Shown: piece by piece, positions 33,742-42,144 of the stretch
How the letters are laid out: every line of letters starts with the position of its first letter
How positions within the stretch are numbered: the first letter of the stretch is position 1
Origin: Subdoligranulum variabile
GTDB taxonomy: Bacteria; Bacillota; Clostridia; Oscillospirales; Ruminococcaceae
Reading direction: 5' to 3'
Assembly (NCBI GenBank): GCA_004552305.1
Contig: SFOX01000025.1
Coordinates: 14,613-78,612 of the forward strand
DNA: 64,000 nucleotides
The notes under the pieces: generated by a model
The model's database searches: none
What the model saw: the letters and a program-made list of their open reading frames with translations, nothing else
Told to the model about the DNA's origin: nothing
Position numbers and translations under genes: made by a program

Positions 33742-35091
33742 ATGAAAAAAGACAGTTCTAACAGATTGGCCTTTAAAATGATGCTTGCCATGCTGCTGGG
33801 TCTTGCATGCGGTGTCGGTTTGATTGCCCTGCGCGAAACCCTGAACGCCAACGGCGGGCAGGAAACCTGGCAGTTCATCAATTCCATTTTCTTTGCCGAT
33901 ATCAGCGTTGCCGGCAACGAAACCGCGCTGGGTCTGTTCTATTTGGTCGGACAGCTGTTTGTCCGTTCCCTGCAGCTGATCATTGTCCCGATGGTGTTCT
34001 GCTCCATTGTGCTGGCTATGGTGCGCATTTCCGATTCCCGCAAGCTGGGTCGTTTGTCCACCAAGACGCTGGGCTGCTTCTTTTTGACCACCGCCGTTTC
34101 CCTGCTGATTGCCGGTGTCGTGGGCTATGTGGCTTACAAGCTGGGCGCATTCTCCCACACCGAGCTGGGCGATGTCACCGCCTCGACCGGCTCGACCGGC
34201 TCCAACCCGCTGATGATCGTGCTGAACGCCGTGCCGAACAACCTGACCGCCGCCTTCTCCAACAACGGCGGCGTGCTGGCGATCGTTGTGGTTGCCGTGA
34301 CCGTGGGCATTGTCATCAACAATTCCGACAAGGAATTTGACGTGCTGATCCGCCTGTGCGACGAAACCTCCGCCATCATCACCGGTCTTTTGTCCATCAT
34401 TGTCAACAAGTTCGGTCCCATTGCCATTTTCTGCCTGCTGACCCGCACCTTTGCCGCTTACGGCATCAACTACCTGACCCCTGCGCTGGCGTATGTCTGC
34501 ATCACCGTTGTGCTGCTGCTGGTCGTGCTGGTTGTGGGCTACGGTCTGTTTGTGCGCATCACCACCGGTATGAGCGGCTTGACCTTTGTCAAGAAGATCG
34601 CCAAGGTCGCTATGTTCGGCTTCTCGACCTCCAGCTCTGCCGCCACCCTGCCGCTGAACCTCCAGACCACCACGGAGGAGCTGGGCGTGGACGAGGAGGT
34701 CGCCTCCTTCGTGCTGCCCCTGGGTATGACCGTCAATATGGACGGCACCGCCATTATGCAGGTTATTGCCGCCATCTTTATTGCCACCTGCGGCGGCTAT
34801 GAGGTCACCTTCGGTTCCATCTTTATGATCGGTGTGCTGGCGCTGGTTGCGTCCATCGGCACGCCCGCCGCCCCCGGTGCCGGCGCTGTGATTCTGTTCA
34901 CCATCCTGTCCGGTATGGGCTACGGCAACGATATGGCGCTGATGGCATACACCATCATTCTGGCGATCAACCGCCCCATTGAGATGCTGGTCACCTCGCT
35001 GAATGTCGTCGGCGACGCTGCCTGCTCCATCGCCGTTGCCAACAGCGAAGGGCAGTTGAACAAAGAGGTATTTAATAAGGTAGCTGAATAA
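33742..35091 (+). CDS. DAACS-family Na+/H+ amino-acid or dicarboxylate symporter
   Basis: Membrane carrier of 449 residues in the GltP/SstT superfamily. Family marks: the Ser-rich hairpin GFSTSSSAATLPLN, the sodium motif VNMDGTAIMQ and the TM8 region NRPIEMLVTSLNVVGDA. In acidic-amino-acid carriers TM8 reads D-x-x-x-D-M-x-R-T-x-x-N; here the first Asp is Asn, the second is Glu and the Arg that grips the side-chain carboxylate is Val. A neutral or small substrate such as Ser/Thr or Ala is therefore more likely than glutamate (inference). Start at 33742 has only a weak GGGGTGG site. Confidence 0.88.
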   Translation: MKKDSSNRLAFKMMLAMLLGLACGVGLIALRETLNANGGQETWQFINSIFFADISVAGNETALGLFYLVGQLFVRSLQLIIVPMVFCSIVLAMVRISDSRKLGRLSTKTLGCFFLTTAVSLLIAGVVGYVAYKLGAFSHTELGDVTASTGSTGSNPLMIVLNAVPNNLTAAFSNNGGVLAIVVVAVTVGIVINNSDKEFDVLIRLCDETSAIITGLLSIIVNKFGPIAIFCLLTRTFAAYGINYLTPALAYVCITVVLLLVVLVVGYGLFVRITTGMSGLTFVKKIAKVAMFGFSTSSSAATLPLNLQTTTEELGVDEEVASFVLPLGMTVNMDGTAIMQVIAAIFIATCGGYEVTFGSIFMIGVLALVASIGTPAAPGAGAVILFTILSGMGYGNDMALMAYTIILAINRPIEMLVTSLNVVGDAACSIAVANSEGQLNKEVFNKVAE

Positions 35092-35104
35092 GATTCTCAG
35101 CGTT

Positions 35105-35170
35105 GAGAGTTGAGAGTTTAGAGTTGAGAGTTTAGATAAGGTGTGCCCGCGCAAGCGGGCACATTTTTTA
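35105..35170 (+). repeat. Heptad tandem repeat plus terminator hairpin (family H, copy 2)
   Basis: GAGAGTT, GAGAGTT, TAGAGTT, GAGAGTT (35105-35132), TAGATAAGG, then GTGCCCGC-GCAA-GCGGGCAC (35143-35162) and a T-run. Terminates the DAACS gene. Confidence 0.85.
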
Positions 35171-35190
35171 TTGGGTGATACGCCGGGCAA

Positions 35191-35306
35191 GCCTTCTCCC
35201 TTGGGGAGAAGGTGGCGCGCCTGCGCGCCGGATGAGGGGCAAATGTCCGGCAGACTCCCCCTCATCCGTCACCTGCGGTGACAGCTTCCCCCAAAGGGGG
35301 AAGCCT
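35191..35306. repeat. R2 repeat (CTTCTCCC / CCCCCTCATC type)
   Basis: Nested hairpins CTTCTCCCTTGGGGAGAAGG, GGATGAGGGG/CCCCCTCATCC, GTCACCTGCGGTGAC and CTTCCCCCAAAGGGGGAAG. Same block at 43909-43958, 49341-49427 and inverted at 57449-57565. No coding content. Confidence 0.85.
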
Positions 35307-35358
35307 TGCGTTGCCGCCCCGGGCGACCGTCAAATCGCCGTAAATCCGGCAATTTCTC

Positions 35359-35387
35359 TTTACAACCGCACGGCGGTCTGCTATAAT
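35359..35387 (+). promoter_or_regulatory. Promoter of the OadB-like gene
   Basis: TTTACA (35359-35364), 17-nt spacer, TATAAT (35382-35387). Transcription would start near 35393, at the foot of the leader described next. Confidence 0.88.
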
Positions 35388-35392
35388 AGGCA

Positions 35393-35530
35393 CAGATAAA
35401 AGGGAGTAAAGGGCAGTTCCGCTGTGGCGGGCTGCTGCATAGCAGCGTCATCACGGCAAAAATGCCCGGTGCTATGTGTTCGCTTGAGACTTTTGTCGCA
35501 GATATTTGCTGCGGCAGGGGTCTTTTTTTC
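35393..35530 (+). promoter_or_regulatory. Riboswitch-like leader with mutually exclusive terminator (yybP-ykoY-like)
   Basis: P1 can form between GATAAAAG (35395-35402) and CTTTTGTC (35490-35497). Inside it lie GGAGTAA (35403), CGTCATCACGG (about 35446-35456) and TTGAGAC, matching the conserved GGGGAGUA, CGUCA-N-N-AC and GAGAC/AAGAC segments of the manganese-sensing yybP-ykoY class. The P1 3' strand also pairs downstream: AGACTTTTGTCGCAG (35487-35501) with CTGCGGCAGGGGTCT (35509-35523), a 15-bp stem with several G-T pairs, followed by a seven-T run. Aptamer and terminator cannot coexist, so ligand binding should allow transcription. Class assignment is by eye; a sodium-sensing class is an alternative given the gene. 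Confidence 0.65.
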
Positions 35531-35564
35531 TTGCCGCAAAATCTTGGAGGAGGCAAGAGAACCT

Positions 35565-36695
35565 ATGGATTTTCTGAACACATTTGCCGCGTTGTTTTCC
35601 AACTTCGGCAACCTGACATGGCAGATGGTCGTGATGTGGGGCATCGGCGCGCTGCTGATTTACCTGGCCATCGCCAAAAAAATGGAACCCAGCCTGCTGC
35701 TGCCGATGGGCTTCGGCGCCATTTTGGTCAACCTGCCGCTGTCGGGCGCCATCACGCAGGGCGACACGGTGGGACCCATCTCGGCGCTGTTTGACGCCGG
35801 TATGTCCAACGAGCTGTTTCCCCTGCTGCTGTTCATCGGCATCGGCGCGATGATCGACTTTGGTCCGCTGCTGGAAAAGCCGTGGCTGATGCTTTTCGGC
35901 GCAGCGGCGCAGTTCGGCATCTTTTTCACGCTGTTTCTGGCGGGCTTTTTCTTTGACATCCAGGACGCCGCGTCCATCGCCGTGATCGGCGCAGCGGACG
36001 GCCCCACGGCAATTTTTGTCGCCAACACGCTGAATTCGCAGTATCTGGGCGCCATTATGGTGGCTGCCTACAGCTATATGGCGCTGGTGCCGATCGTGCA
36101 GCCGCCGGTCATCCGGCTGCTGACCACCCGGAAGGAGCGCCGCATCCGTATGGCGTACCAGAAGGGCAACGTCAGCCAGCTGACCAAGATTTTGTTCCCC
36201 GTGGTCGTCACCGTGATTGCCGGTATGGTCGCCCCTGCCAGCGTGGCGCTGGTCGGTTTTTTGATGTTCGGCAATCTGCTGCGCGAGTGCGGCGTGCTGA
36301 ACGCCCTGAGCGAAACCGCCCAGAATGTGCTTGCCAACCTGATCACCATTGTGCTGGGCTTGACGGTCGCCGGGCAGATGACCGCCGACAAGTTCGTGCG
36401 CCCCGACACGCTGCTGATCCTGGCGCTGGGCTTGGTCGCCTTTGTGTTTGACACGGCGGGCGGCGTGCTGTTTGCCAAGCTGCTGAACCTCTTCCTGCCC
36501 GAGGATAAAAAGCTGAACCCGATGATCGGCGCGGCGGGCATTTCCGCCTTCCCGATGAGCGGGCGCGTTGTCAATAAGATGGGTCTTGAGGAGGACAACC
36601 AGAATTTCCTGCTGATGTATTCCATCAGCGTGAATGTTTCGGGGCAGATCGCGTCGGTCATTGCCGGCGGCTTGATTCTGACCCTGATGGCGTAA
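35565..36695 (+). CDS. Na+-transporting decarboxylase beta subunit (OadB/GcdB family)
   Basis: Membrane subunit of sodium pumps, 376 residues, ~9-11 hydrophobic segments. Diagnostic motifs: LLPMGFGAILVNLP, IGIGAMIDFGPLLEKP, GAADGPTAIFVANTL with the sodium-site Asp, and AAGISAFPMSGRVVNKMG. Beta subunits normally couple carboxybiotin decarboxylation to Na+ export. Here no alpha (carboxyltransferase) or biotin-carrier gene is nearby, only a 42-residue membrane protein 10 nt downstream. Start at 35565 follows GGAGGAGG (35546-35553). Expression is predicted to depend on the leader RNA above. Confidence 0.93.
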   Translation: MDFLNTFAALFSNFGNLTWQMVVMWGIGALLIYLAIAKKMEPSLLLPMGFGAILVNLPLSGAITQGDTVGPISALFDAGMSNELFPLLLFIGIGAMIDFGPLLEKPWLMLFGAAAQFGIFFTLFLAGFFFDIQDAASIAVIGAADGPTAIFVANTLNSQYLGAIMVAAYSYMALVPIVQPPVIRLLTTRKERRIRMAYQKGNVSQLTKILFPVVVTVIAGMVAPASVALVGFLMFGNLLRECGVLNALSETAQNVLANLITIVLGLTVAGQMTADKFVRPDTLLILALGLVAFVFDTAGGVLFAKLLNLFLPEDKKLNPMIGAAGISAFPMSGRVVNKMGLEEDNQNFLLMYSISVNVSGQIASVIAGGLILTLMA

Positions 36696-36705
36696 GGAGG
36701 TACCT

Positions 36706-36834
36706 ATGCTGCATCTTTCTTCTTGGATGACCACCCTGCCGATGATGGTGATCGGTATGGTGGGCGTGATTTTGGTCATCGGCGTTGTGGTCCTGGCGGT
36801 TATGCTGCTGAACCGGCTGACCTCCGGCAAATAA
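36706..36834 (+). CDS. 42-residue single-span membrane protein (OadG/GcdD-like partner)
   Basis: Short gene 10 nt after the OadB-like gene, with AAGGAGG at 36694-36700. The product is almost one transmembrane helix: MLHLSSWMTTLPMM, then IGMVGVILVIGVVVLAVMLL, ending NRLTSGK. Sodium-pump decarboxylases carry a small membrane subunit (gamma or delta) that stabilises the complex; position, size and topology fit that, but the cytoplasmic tail of true gamma is absent. Assignment is contextual. Confidence 0.75.
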   Translation: MLHLSSWMTTLPMMVIGMVGVILVIGVVVLAVMLLNRLTSGK

Positions 36835-36849
36835 TTTTTGCAACCGAAA

Positions 36850-36886
36850 AGCTCGGCAGTACAAATTGTACTGCCGGGCTTTGTTT
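36850..36886. terminator. Terminator between the OadB pair and the convergent SDR gene
   Basis: GCTCGGCAGTAC-AAATT-GTACTGCCGGGC followed by TTTGTTT; the A-rich left flank lets it work in both directions. Confidence 0.88.
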
Positions 36887-36901
36887 ATTCAATTTGTAAT
36901 A

Positions 36902-37648
36902 TTACGTTTGTGCCGCGCCGTCCACCTGCAAAATTTCGCCGGTGATGTAGCTTGCCAGATCACTGGCAAGGAACAAAAAGGCGTTGGCGACCTCCTCCGG
37001 TTCGCCCATACGTCCCAAGGGGATGGGGGCGCAGACGCGCTGCACGATTTCCTGCGGGAGGTTGGCGACCATATCGGTGCGGGTCACGCCGGGCGCCACC
37101 GCGTTGACGCGGATGTTGTCGCGCCCCAGCTCGCGCGCCAGGCTGCGGGTCATACCGTTGACGGCAAACTTGCTGGTGGGGTAGCCCACGCCGGACGGCT
37201 GCCCGTACAGGCTGACCATAGAGCTGGTGTTGATGATGCTGCCGCCGCCCTGCGCCTTCATACGCGGGGCAACCGCACGGCAGCCGTTGAACACGGCGGA
37301 CACGTTCAGCCGCATCATCTTTTCAAACGCCTCGGGGGTGTAGTCGTACAGCGGCTCACGCGCCGAAATGCCCGCGTTGTTGACAAGGATATCGATCCTG
37401 CCAAAAGCTTTTTCCACCTCGGCAAAGGCGGCATCGACGGCGGCGTAGTCCGTCAGGTCGGGTGCCATACCGATGACCTCCCAGTCCGGGTTTTCTGCCT
37501 TAAGCGCCGCCAGCGCCTTGTCCACGGTTTCCTGCCGGGAGCCAAACAGCGCGACCGATGCACCGTTTCTGAGGAAGGTCTGCACCACGGCAAAGCCGAT
37601 GCCGCGCGTACCGCCGGTTACGATTGCCTTTTTCCCTTGAAGCAGCAT
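36902..37648 (-). CDS. Short-chain dehydrogenase/reductase (FabG-like)
   Basis: NAD(P)-dependent oxidoreductase of 248 residues. Cofactor motif TGGTRGIG (residues ~11-18), structural NNAG, catalytic Ser in TSSMVSLYG and YPTSK (Tyr-x-x-x-Lys). C-terminus GEILQVDGAAQT is typical. Resembles 3-oxoacyl-ACP reductase but stands alone, not in a fab cluster, so a sugar- or ketone-alcohol dehydrogenase is equally possible. Monocistronic with its own strong promoter. Confidence 0.88.
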   Translation of the reverse strand: MLLQGKKAIVTGGTRGIGFAVVQTFLRNGASVALFGSRQETVDKALAALKAENPDWEVIGMAPDLTDYAAVDAAFAEVEKAFGRIDILVNNAGISAREPLYDYTPEAFEKMMRLNVSAVFNGCRAVAPRMKAQGGGSIINTSSMVSLYGQPSGVGYPTSKFAVNGMTRSLARELGRDNIRVNAVAPGVTRTDMVANLPQEIVQRVCAPIPLGRMGEPEEVANAFLFLASDLASYITGEILQVDGAAQT

Positions 37649-37705
37649 AGTATGGTTTCCCCCTTTACAGATCCGTTCCTTGCGGCCCGTTATTGCTTTG
37701 CAGGA

Positions 37706-37734
37706 ATTATAGCACAGTTTTTTAAAATTGTCAA
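37706..37734 (-). promoter_or_regulatory. Promoter of the SDR gene
   Basis: Minus strand TTGACA (37729-37734), 17-nt spacer, TATAAT (37706-37711): full consensus. Confidence 0.9.
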
Positions 37735-37846
37735 TTTATATAGTTATTTTATATTATGTATAAAACTATTGGTGCTTATGCGGTACCCGTCGGGCGCATC
37801 GGGGGCGAACTCTCGGTATTTTTCCTGTTTTACCACGAAATATTCC

Positions 37847-37875
37847 TTATCATTCCGGCTAAAAGGTGGTATACT
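37847..37875 (+). promoter_or_regulatory. Promoter of the beta-galactosidase gene
   Basis: TTATCA (37847-37852), 17-nt spacer, extended -10 TGG-TATACT (37870-37875). Confidence 0.7.
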
Positions 37876-37936
37876 ATAGATAAATACTGGCAGTGCTGCG
37901 CTCTGCGCTGCATTGTCTGCGACAAGGAGAACCGCC

Positions 37937-40879
37937 GTGAAATACCGTTTAAACACCACCAACTATCACACCTTCTCGGTTTTTGGCGTCAATAACCTGC
38001 CGCCGCGCAGCTACTTTATCCCCTACCCCACGCGCGCCGACGCCGACGCCGTGACCCCCAAGCGCAAGCGCTATGCTTCGCCCAAGGTGGAGTGCCTGAA
38101 CGGCATCTGGGATTTTAAATTTTACCCCCTGCCCGCCGAGCTGCCCGCCGAGCTGGACACCGATGCTGTCGCCTTTGACAAGCTGGATGTCCCCTCCTGC
38201 TGGCAGTTCCGCGGCTATGACCGCCCGTTCTACGTCAACTACCGCTACCAGTTCCCCTACAAGCCGCCGGTCATCCCCACCACCGATAAGGTCGAGCAGG
38301 TCTTTTCGTGGCTGGGCTGCGACACCGGGCTGCGCCCGCGCTGGATCACCCCCGAGGAGGAATACAACTTTGTGGGCGTCTACCGCCGCTTTTTTGACGT
38401 GGCGGACGCCGACAAGCGCATCGTCATCTCCTTTTTGGGCGTTGCGTCCTGCTTAGACCTCTATCTGAACGGCAAGTACATCGGCTACGCCGAGGGTTCG
38501 CACAACACCGCCGAATTTGACCTGTCCGGCAAGGTGCAGCCCGGGCAAAACGAGCTGCTGGCGGTGGTACATCGCTGGTGCAACGGCACCTATCTGGAAA
38601 ATCAGGATATGTTCCGCAACAACGGCATTTTCCGCGATGTGCTGCTGCGCACCGAGGAGCCTGCGGACTTCCGGGACATTGACGCCAAGACCGAAAAAAA
38701 GGATGGGCGCTACACCCTGACCCTGACCGCCGAAACCCACGCCGAAACCACCGTCACCTTTATCCTGCAGGGTCACGGGCTGACGCGCACCGCCACCGTA
38801 CCCACCCAAGACAAGACCGCGCGCGCCGTGTTTGCTGACTTGGATGTTACAGAATGGAATGCCGAGGACCCGGTTTTGTACGATTTGTACTACGAAACCG
38901 CCGCAGGCTGCGTTAAGGAGAAGCTGGGCTTCCGCACGGTGGAGATTCGCGGCGACGTATTTTTGCTTAACGGCAGCAAAATTAAGCTGAAGGGCGTCAA
39001 CCACCACGACACCGACCCGCGCAACGGCTACACGCTGTCCCCCGACGACATCGAGCGCGACCTGCTGACCTGCAAGCAGTTCAACATCGACACGGTGCGT
39101 ACCTCCCACTACCCGCCCGACCCGCTGCTGCTGGAGCTGGCAGACGAGCTGGGTATCTACCTTGTGGACGAAAACGACATCGAAACCCACGGCACCTTTG
39201 CGATGCAGTTCCCGCCGACCTATAACTCCATCAGCGATGACCCCAAGTGGAAGGCGCACTATCTGGATCGCATCGCACACCTGTACCAGCGCGACAAAAT
39301 CCACGGCAATACGTCCGTTATTATGTGGAGCCTTGGCAACGAGGCGGGCGGCTTTTACAATACCGACGCGATGTACGACTACCTGAAGGCGCGCTCTGAC
39401 CTGCCGGTCCACTACGAAAGCGCCATTCATTGCAAGAAGCAGGCCTACGATGTGGGCAGCGAGATGTACCCCACCGTGCAGATGGTGCATGATGTGGGCG
39501 AAAAACGCCGCAAGAAGGCGCGCCTGAACGACCGCCCCTATTTTATGTGCGAGTATGCCCACGCGATGGGTGTCGGTCCCGGCAACACCGAGGCATACTG
39601 GCAGGAGGTCTACCGCTATGACAGCCTGATGGGCGGCTGCGTGTGGGAGATGGTTGACCACGCCGTGCTGCACGACGACGGGCGCTACACCTACGGCGGC
39701 GACCACGGCGAGTGGGAGCACGACGGCAATTTCTGCGTGGACGGTCTGTTTTACCCCGACCGCGCCCCCTCGACCGGCGCGTACATTATGCGGTTTATCT
39801 ACCGCCCGTTCCGCGTGACCCACTGCGGCGGCGACCGATTTGAGCTGTTCAACACGACGGCCTTCTCCCGCGGGCGGTACACGCTGCAATTTTTGTGGAA
39901 CGACGGCAGCTGCTCCGAGCTGACCCCCGGCACCGCCCCGCTGAGCAAGGAAACCATCACCCTGCCGATGGGCAGCGCCGTGGACGGCACCCTGCTGCTG
40001 ACGGTAAAGACCATCGACACCAAGACCGGGCGCTGCGTGGCGGAGGAACAGCCCCTCGTCACGCTGGCGGTGCCTGCCGCCCCCGCCGTGAAAGCCCTGC
40101 CTGTGGGTGCCGGGGTGCAGAACGGACGCTTTGCTTTGCAGCGGGACGGCAAGCTGCTGCTGACCGCCGACACGGAGGGTACCCTGCTGTACCGCGCCTC
40201 CACCGACAACGACACGGATGTCTTTTTCCGCCGCCCGCTGACACCGTGGCAGAACCAGCGCACAGAGGTCGTGTCCTGCAAGGGCATTGCCAACGGGTAC
40301 GAGGTCGTGACCCGGCTGACCAACGGCAAGGGGCGCTACACCGTGACCGACACCTACCAAGGCACCGACAAGGGCGTGCTGGTAACCAGCGTGCTGCATC
40401 GCGAGCACGGCAGCCAGACCGTGCCGCGCTTTGGCAAGGTTTTCCGCTTGGACGAAATTTTTGACACGGTAACGTACTTTGCCCGCAGCGGCGAAAGCTA
40501 CTGCGATATGAAGGACCAGTTCTGCGTGCAGCAGGTGACCTGCCCGGTCAGCGCTATGACCGAGCCGAACATCCGCCCGCAGGAAAGCGGCAACCGCATG
40601 GACTGCACCACCGCCACCCTGACCGACGGGCAGCGGAAGGTGACCTTTGAGGCTGTCGGCAAGCCGTTTGAGCTGGCGGTCAAGCCCTACACCGACCGCG
40701 CCCTGACCGGGATGAAGCACCGCGAGGACGAGGTGCGCACCGGCACCTATGTGACCGTGCAGGCGTTCCAGCAGGGCATCGGCACCGGTTCCTGCGGTCC
40801 CGCCATTATGCCCGAATTCTGCTATGAGCTGAAGCAGGACTGCACGCTGCAGTTCCTGATCCGGGTCGAGGAAGTGTAA
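37937..40879 (+). CDS. lacZ: Beta-galactosidase, glycoside hydrolase family 2
   Basis: Cytoplasmic hydrolase of lactose and related beta-galactosides, 980 residues. N-terminal sugar-binding and immunoglobulin-like domains carry GIWDFKFYPLPAELP, DVPSCWQFRGYDRP and KGVNHHDTDPRNGY. Acid/base Glu is E469 in MWSLGNEAGG; nucleophile Glu is E539 in MCEYAHAMGVGPGN (most relatives have AMGNGPG). C-terminal Bgal small-chain region ~710-975. A GTG start at 37937 is chosen because AAGGAGA lies at 37924-37930. Stand-alone gene without a transporter. No intracellular-localisation doubt: no signal peptide. Confidence 0.95.
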   Translation: MKYRLNTTNYHTFSVFGVNNLPPRSYFIPYPTRADADAVTPKRKRYASPKVECLNGIWDFKFYPLPAELPAELDTDAVAFDKLDVPSCWQFRGYDRPFYVNYRYQFPYKPPVIPTTDKVEQVFSWLGCDTGLRPRWITPEEEYNFVGVYRRFFDVADADKRIVISFLGVASCLDLYLNGKYIGYAEGSHNTAEFDLSGKVQPGQNELLAVVHRWCNGTYLENQDMFRNNGIFRDVLLRTEEPADFRDIDAKTEKKDGRYTLTLTAETHAETTVTFILQGHGLTRTATVPTQDKTARAVFADLDVTEWNAEDPVLYDLYYETAAGCVKEKLGFRTVEIRGDVFLLNGSKIKLKGVNHHDTDPRNGYTLSPDDIERDLLTCKQFNIDTVRTSHYPPDPLLLELADELGIYLVDENDIETHGTFAMQFPPTYNSISDDPKWKAHYLDRIAHLYQRDKIHGNTSVIMWSLGNEAGGFYNTDAMYDYLKARSDLPVHYESAIHCKKQAYDVGSEMYPTVQMVHDVGEKRRKKARLNDRPYFMCEYAHAMGVGPGNTEAYWQEVYRYDSLMGGCVWEMVDHAVLHDDGRYTYGGDHGEWEHDGNFCVDGLFYPDRAPSTGAYIMRFIYRPFRVTHCGGDRFELFNTTAFSRGRYTLQFLWNDGSCSELTPGTAPLSKETITLPMGSAVDGTLLLTVKTIDTKTGRCVAEEQPLVTLAVPAAPAVKALPVGAGVQNGRFALQRDGKLLLTADTEGTLLYRASTDNDTDVFFRRPLTPWQNQRTEVVSCKGIANGYEVVTRLTNGKGRYTVTDTYQGTDKGVLVTSVLHREHGSQTVPRFGKVFRLDEIFDTVTYFARSGESYCDMKDQFCVQQVTCPVSAMTEPNIRPQESGNRMDCTTATLTDGQRKVTFEAVGKPFELAVKPYTDRALTGMKHREDEVRTGTYVTVQAFQQGIGTGSCGPAIMPEFCYELKQDCTLQFLIRVEEV

Positions 40880-40886
40880 AAAGCAA

Positions 40887-41045
40887 TTTGTAGGGGACGC
40901 ATAGTTGCGTTCCGTGCGGTTTGTCTGTTATATCGCATTGTCGGGACGGCTGCAACGGGCGGCATATATGCCGCCCCTACGGAGTACCCGCAATATTGCA
41001 ATTGCCAAAAAACCGCGGGCGGGGCGTGCCCCGCCCCTACAAGAG
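40887..41045. repeat. R1 palindrome block after lacZ
   Basis: Modules GTAGGGGACGCATAGTTGCGTTCC, GGGCGGCATATATGCCGCCCCTAC and GGGCGGGGCGTGCCCCGCCCCTAC in the same order as at 26346 and 49185. Confidence 0.85.
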
Positions 41046-41063
41046 TTTTTCGACTACATAAGC

Positions 41064-41094
41064 AAAAGCGCGCCGCAAGGCGCGCTTTTGTTTT
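41064..41094. terminator. Bidirectional terminator between lacZ and the U32-like gene
   Basis: AAAAGCGCG / CGCGCTTTT stem flanked by T-rich sequence on both strands. Confidence 0.85.
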
Positions 41095-41100
41095 GTCCTT

Positions 41101-42000
41101 TTAAAATAAATCCAGCATAGCATCGAGGTAAATTTCCTCCCGCACGCGCAGCTGGTATTCGGGCTTTGTCAGATAATACAAAAGAAATTCCAGCACCATG
41201 GCGCTGCCCAGCCCGCGCCCCTCGATTTTAAACTGCGAGAAGCCCATCGGCAGGTAGGTGTTTTGGATGTCCTGCACGCTGATAAAACCGGGATTTTGCA
41301 TCGCGGCGGAAAACCGATACCCCTGCCCGCCGCCGGGTGCGGGGCAGTGATGCTCGGCGCCGGGCAGCCCCAGATTTTTGCGGCTGACCGCCTCGTAGCA
41401 GGCTTTGCGCGCCGTGCAGCCGAAATCGCAGCACTCGTTGCACAAAAATTCCACCTTGTCCTTTTGCGCGGCGGGCAGCTTTTGCAGCCGATCCAGCGCC
41501 TTGTTCAGCCGGAAATCCGGCACCACAAAGCGAAATTCCGGGCGCTGCACCTCGCGCAGAAAATCCGTATAATCGGTCAGCACCTTGGTGGTTGACGAAA
41601 CAAAATACAGCGATGGATAGTTGGTTTTCAGGTAATCCAGCAGCAGGTCGGAATGTACGATCACCCCGTTTTGCGGCGTCTGAGATTCGGCAAACAGGCG
41701 GCACAGGCGGTTGCATTTTGCGTCGTGCAGGTGTTCGGGCTGCAAAAGCGAGTTGCTGAAGGTCAGCCGCGCCGAGATGCCGTATTCCCGCAGCAGCGCC
41801 AGCACCTCGCGGGGGGTGTTGTCGCCAAAGCCGGCGCGTCCGCCGCCCCACAGGCAGTCCGCCGGGGCGCCGTAGAGTGAGCCGATGCTGCACCACGGGT
41901 AAAACCAATCCCGATGTTCACGGTACAGCGGCAAAAAAGCGCGGTACAGCTCGTAAAATTCAAACAATCCGGGCAGATGATAGCAGGCAGTTCGGCACAT
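41101..42000 (-). CDS. U32-like (UbiU/peptidase U32-related) protein
   Basis: Protein of 299 residues. The Cys-rich segment LCNECCDFGCTARKACYE matches the C-N-E-x-C-x(3-5)-C-x-x-R-x-x-H/C-Y region of the U32 family, whose members bind a 4Fe-4S cluster and act in tRNA/23S rRNA hydroxylation or ubiquinone synthesis. The N-terminal half has alternating strands and helices consistent with a TIM-like barrel. Start at 42000 follows AAGGAG. No partner gene adjacent; specific substrate unknown. Could also be a non-catalytic U32 relative, because the classical U32 peptidase signature is incomplete. Confidence 0.6.
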   Translation of the reverse strand: MCRTACYHLPGLFEFYELYRAFLPLYREHRDWFYPWCSIGSLYGAPADCLWGGGRAGFGDNTPREVLALLREYGISARLTFSNSLLQPEHLHDAKCNRLCRLFAESQTPQNGVIVHSDLLLDYLKTNYPSLYFVSSTTKVLTDYTDFLREVQRPEFRFVVPDFRLNKALDRLQKLPAAQKDKVEFLCNECCDFGCTARKACYEAVSRKNLGLPGAEHHCPAPGGGQGYRFSAAMQNPGFISVQDIQNTYLPMGFSQFKIEGRGLGSAMVLEFLLYYLTKPEYQLRVREEIYLDAMLDLF

Positions 42001-42033
42001 AGGGATTCTCCTTACATACGATGGCTTTCTTCC

Positions 42034-42062
42034 ATTAAAATAAAACTGCACGCAATTGTCAA
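42034..42062 (-). promoter_or_regulatory. Promoter of the U32-like gene
   Basis: Minus strand TTGACA (42057-42062), 17-nt spacer, TTTAAT (42034-42039). Confidence 0.75.
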
Positions 42063-42115
42063 TCTTTTTTACAAAATTTGACCGTCAGCGGCGGAAAATT
42101 CATTTTTTTCTACAA

Positions 42116-42144
42116 TTTACACGTTCTTTTGTCGGTGTTATAAT
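42116..42144 (+). promoter_or_regulatory. Promoter of the xanthine-type permease
   Basis: TTTACA (42116-42121), 17-nt spacer, TATAAT (42139-42144). The leader to the ATG is only ~25 nt, so there is no room for a purine riboswitch. Confidence 0.85.

Noticed and set aside
37756..37995. 80-codon frame upstream of lacZ
   Set aside because: It cros­ses the lacZ promoter and start, has no ribosome site and no recognisable domain.
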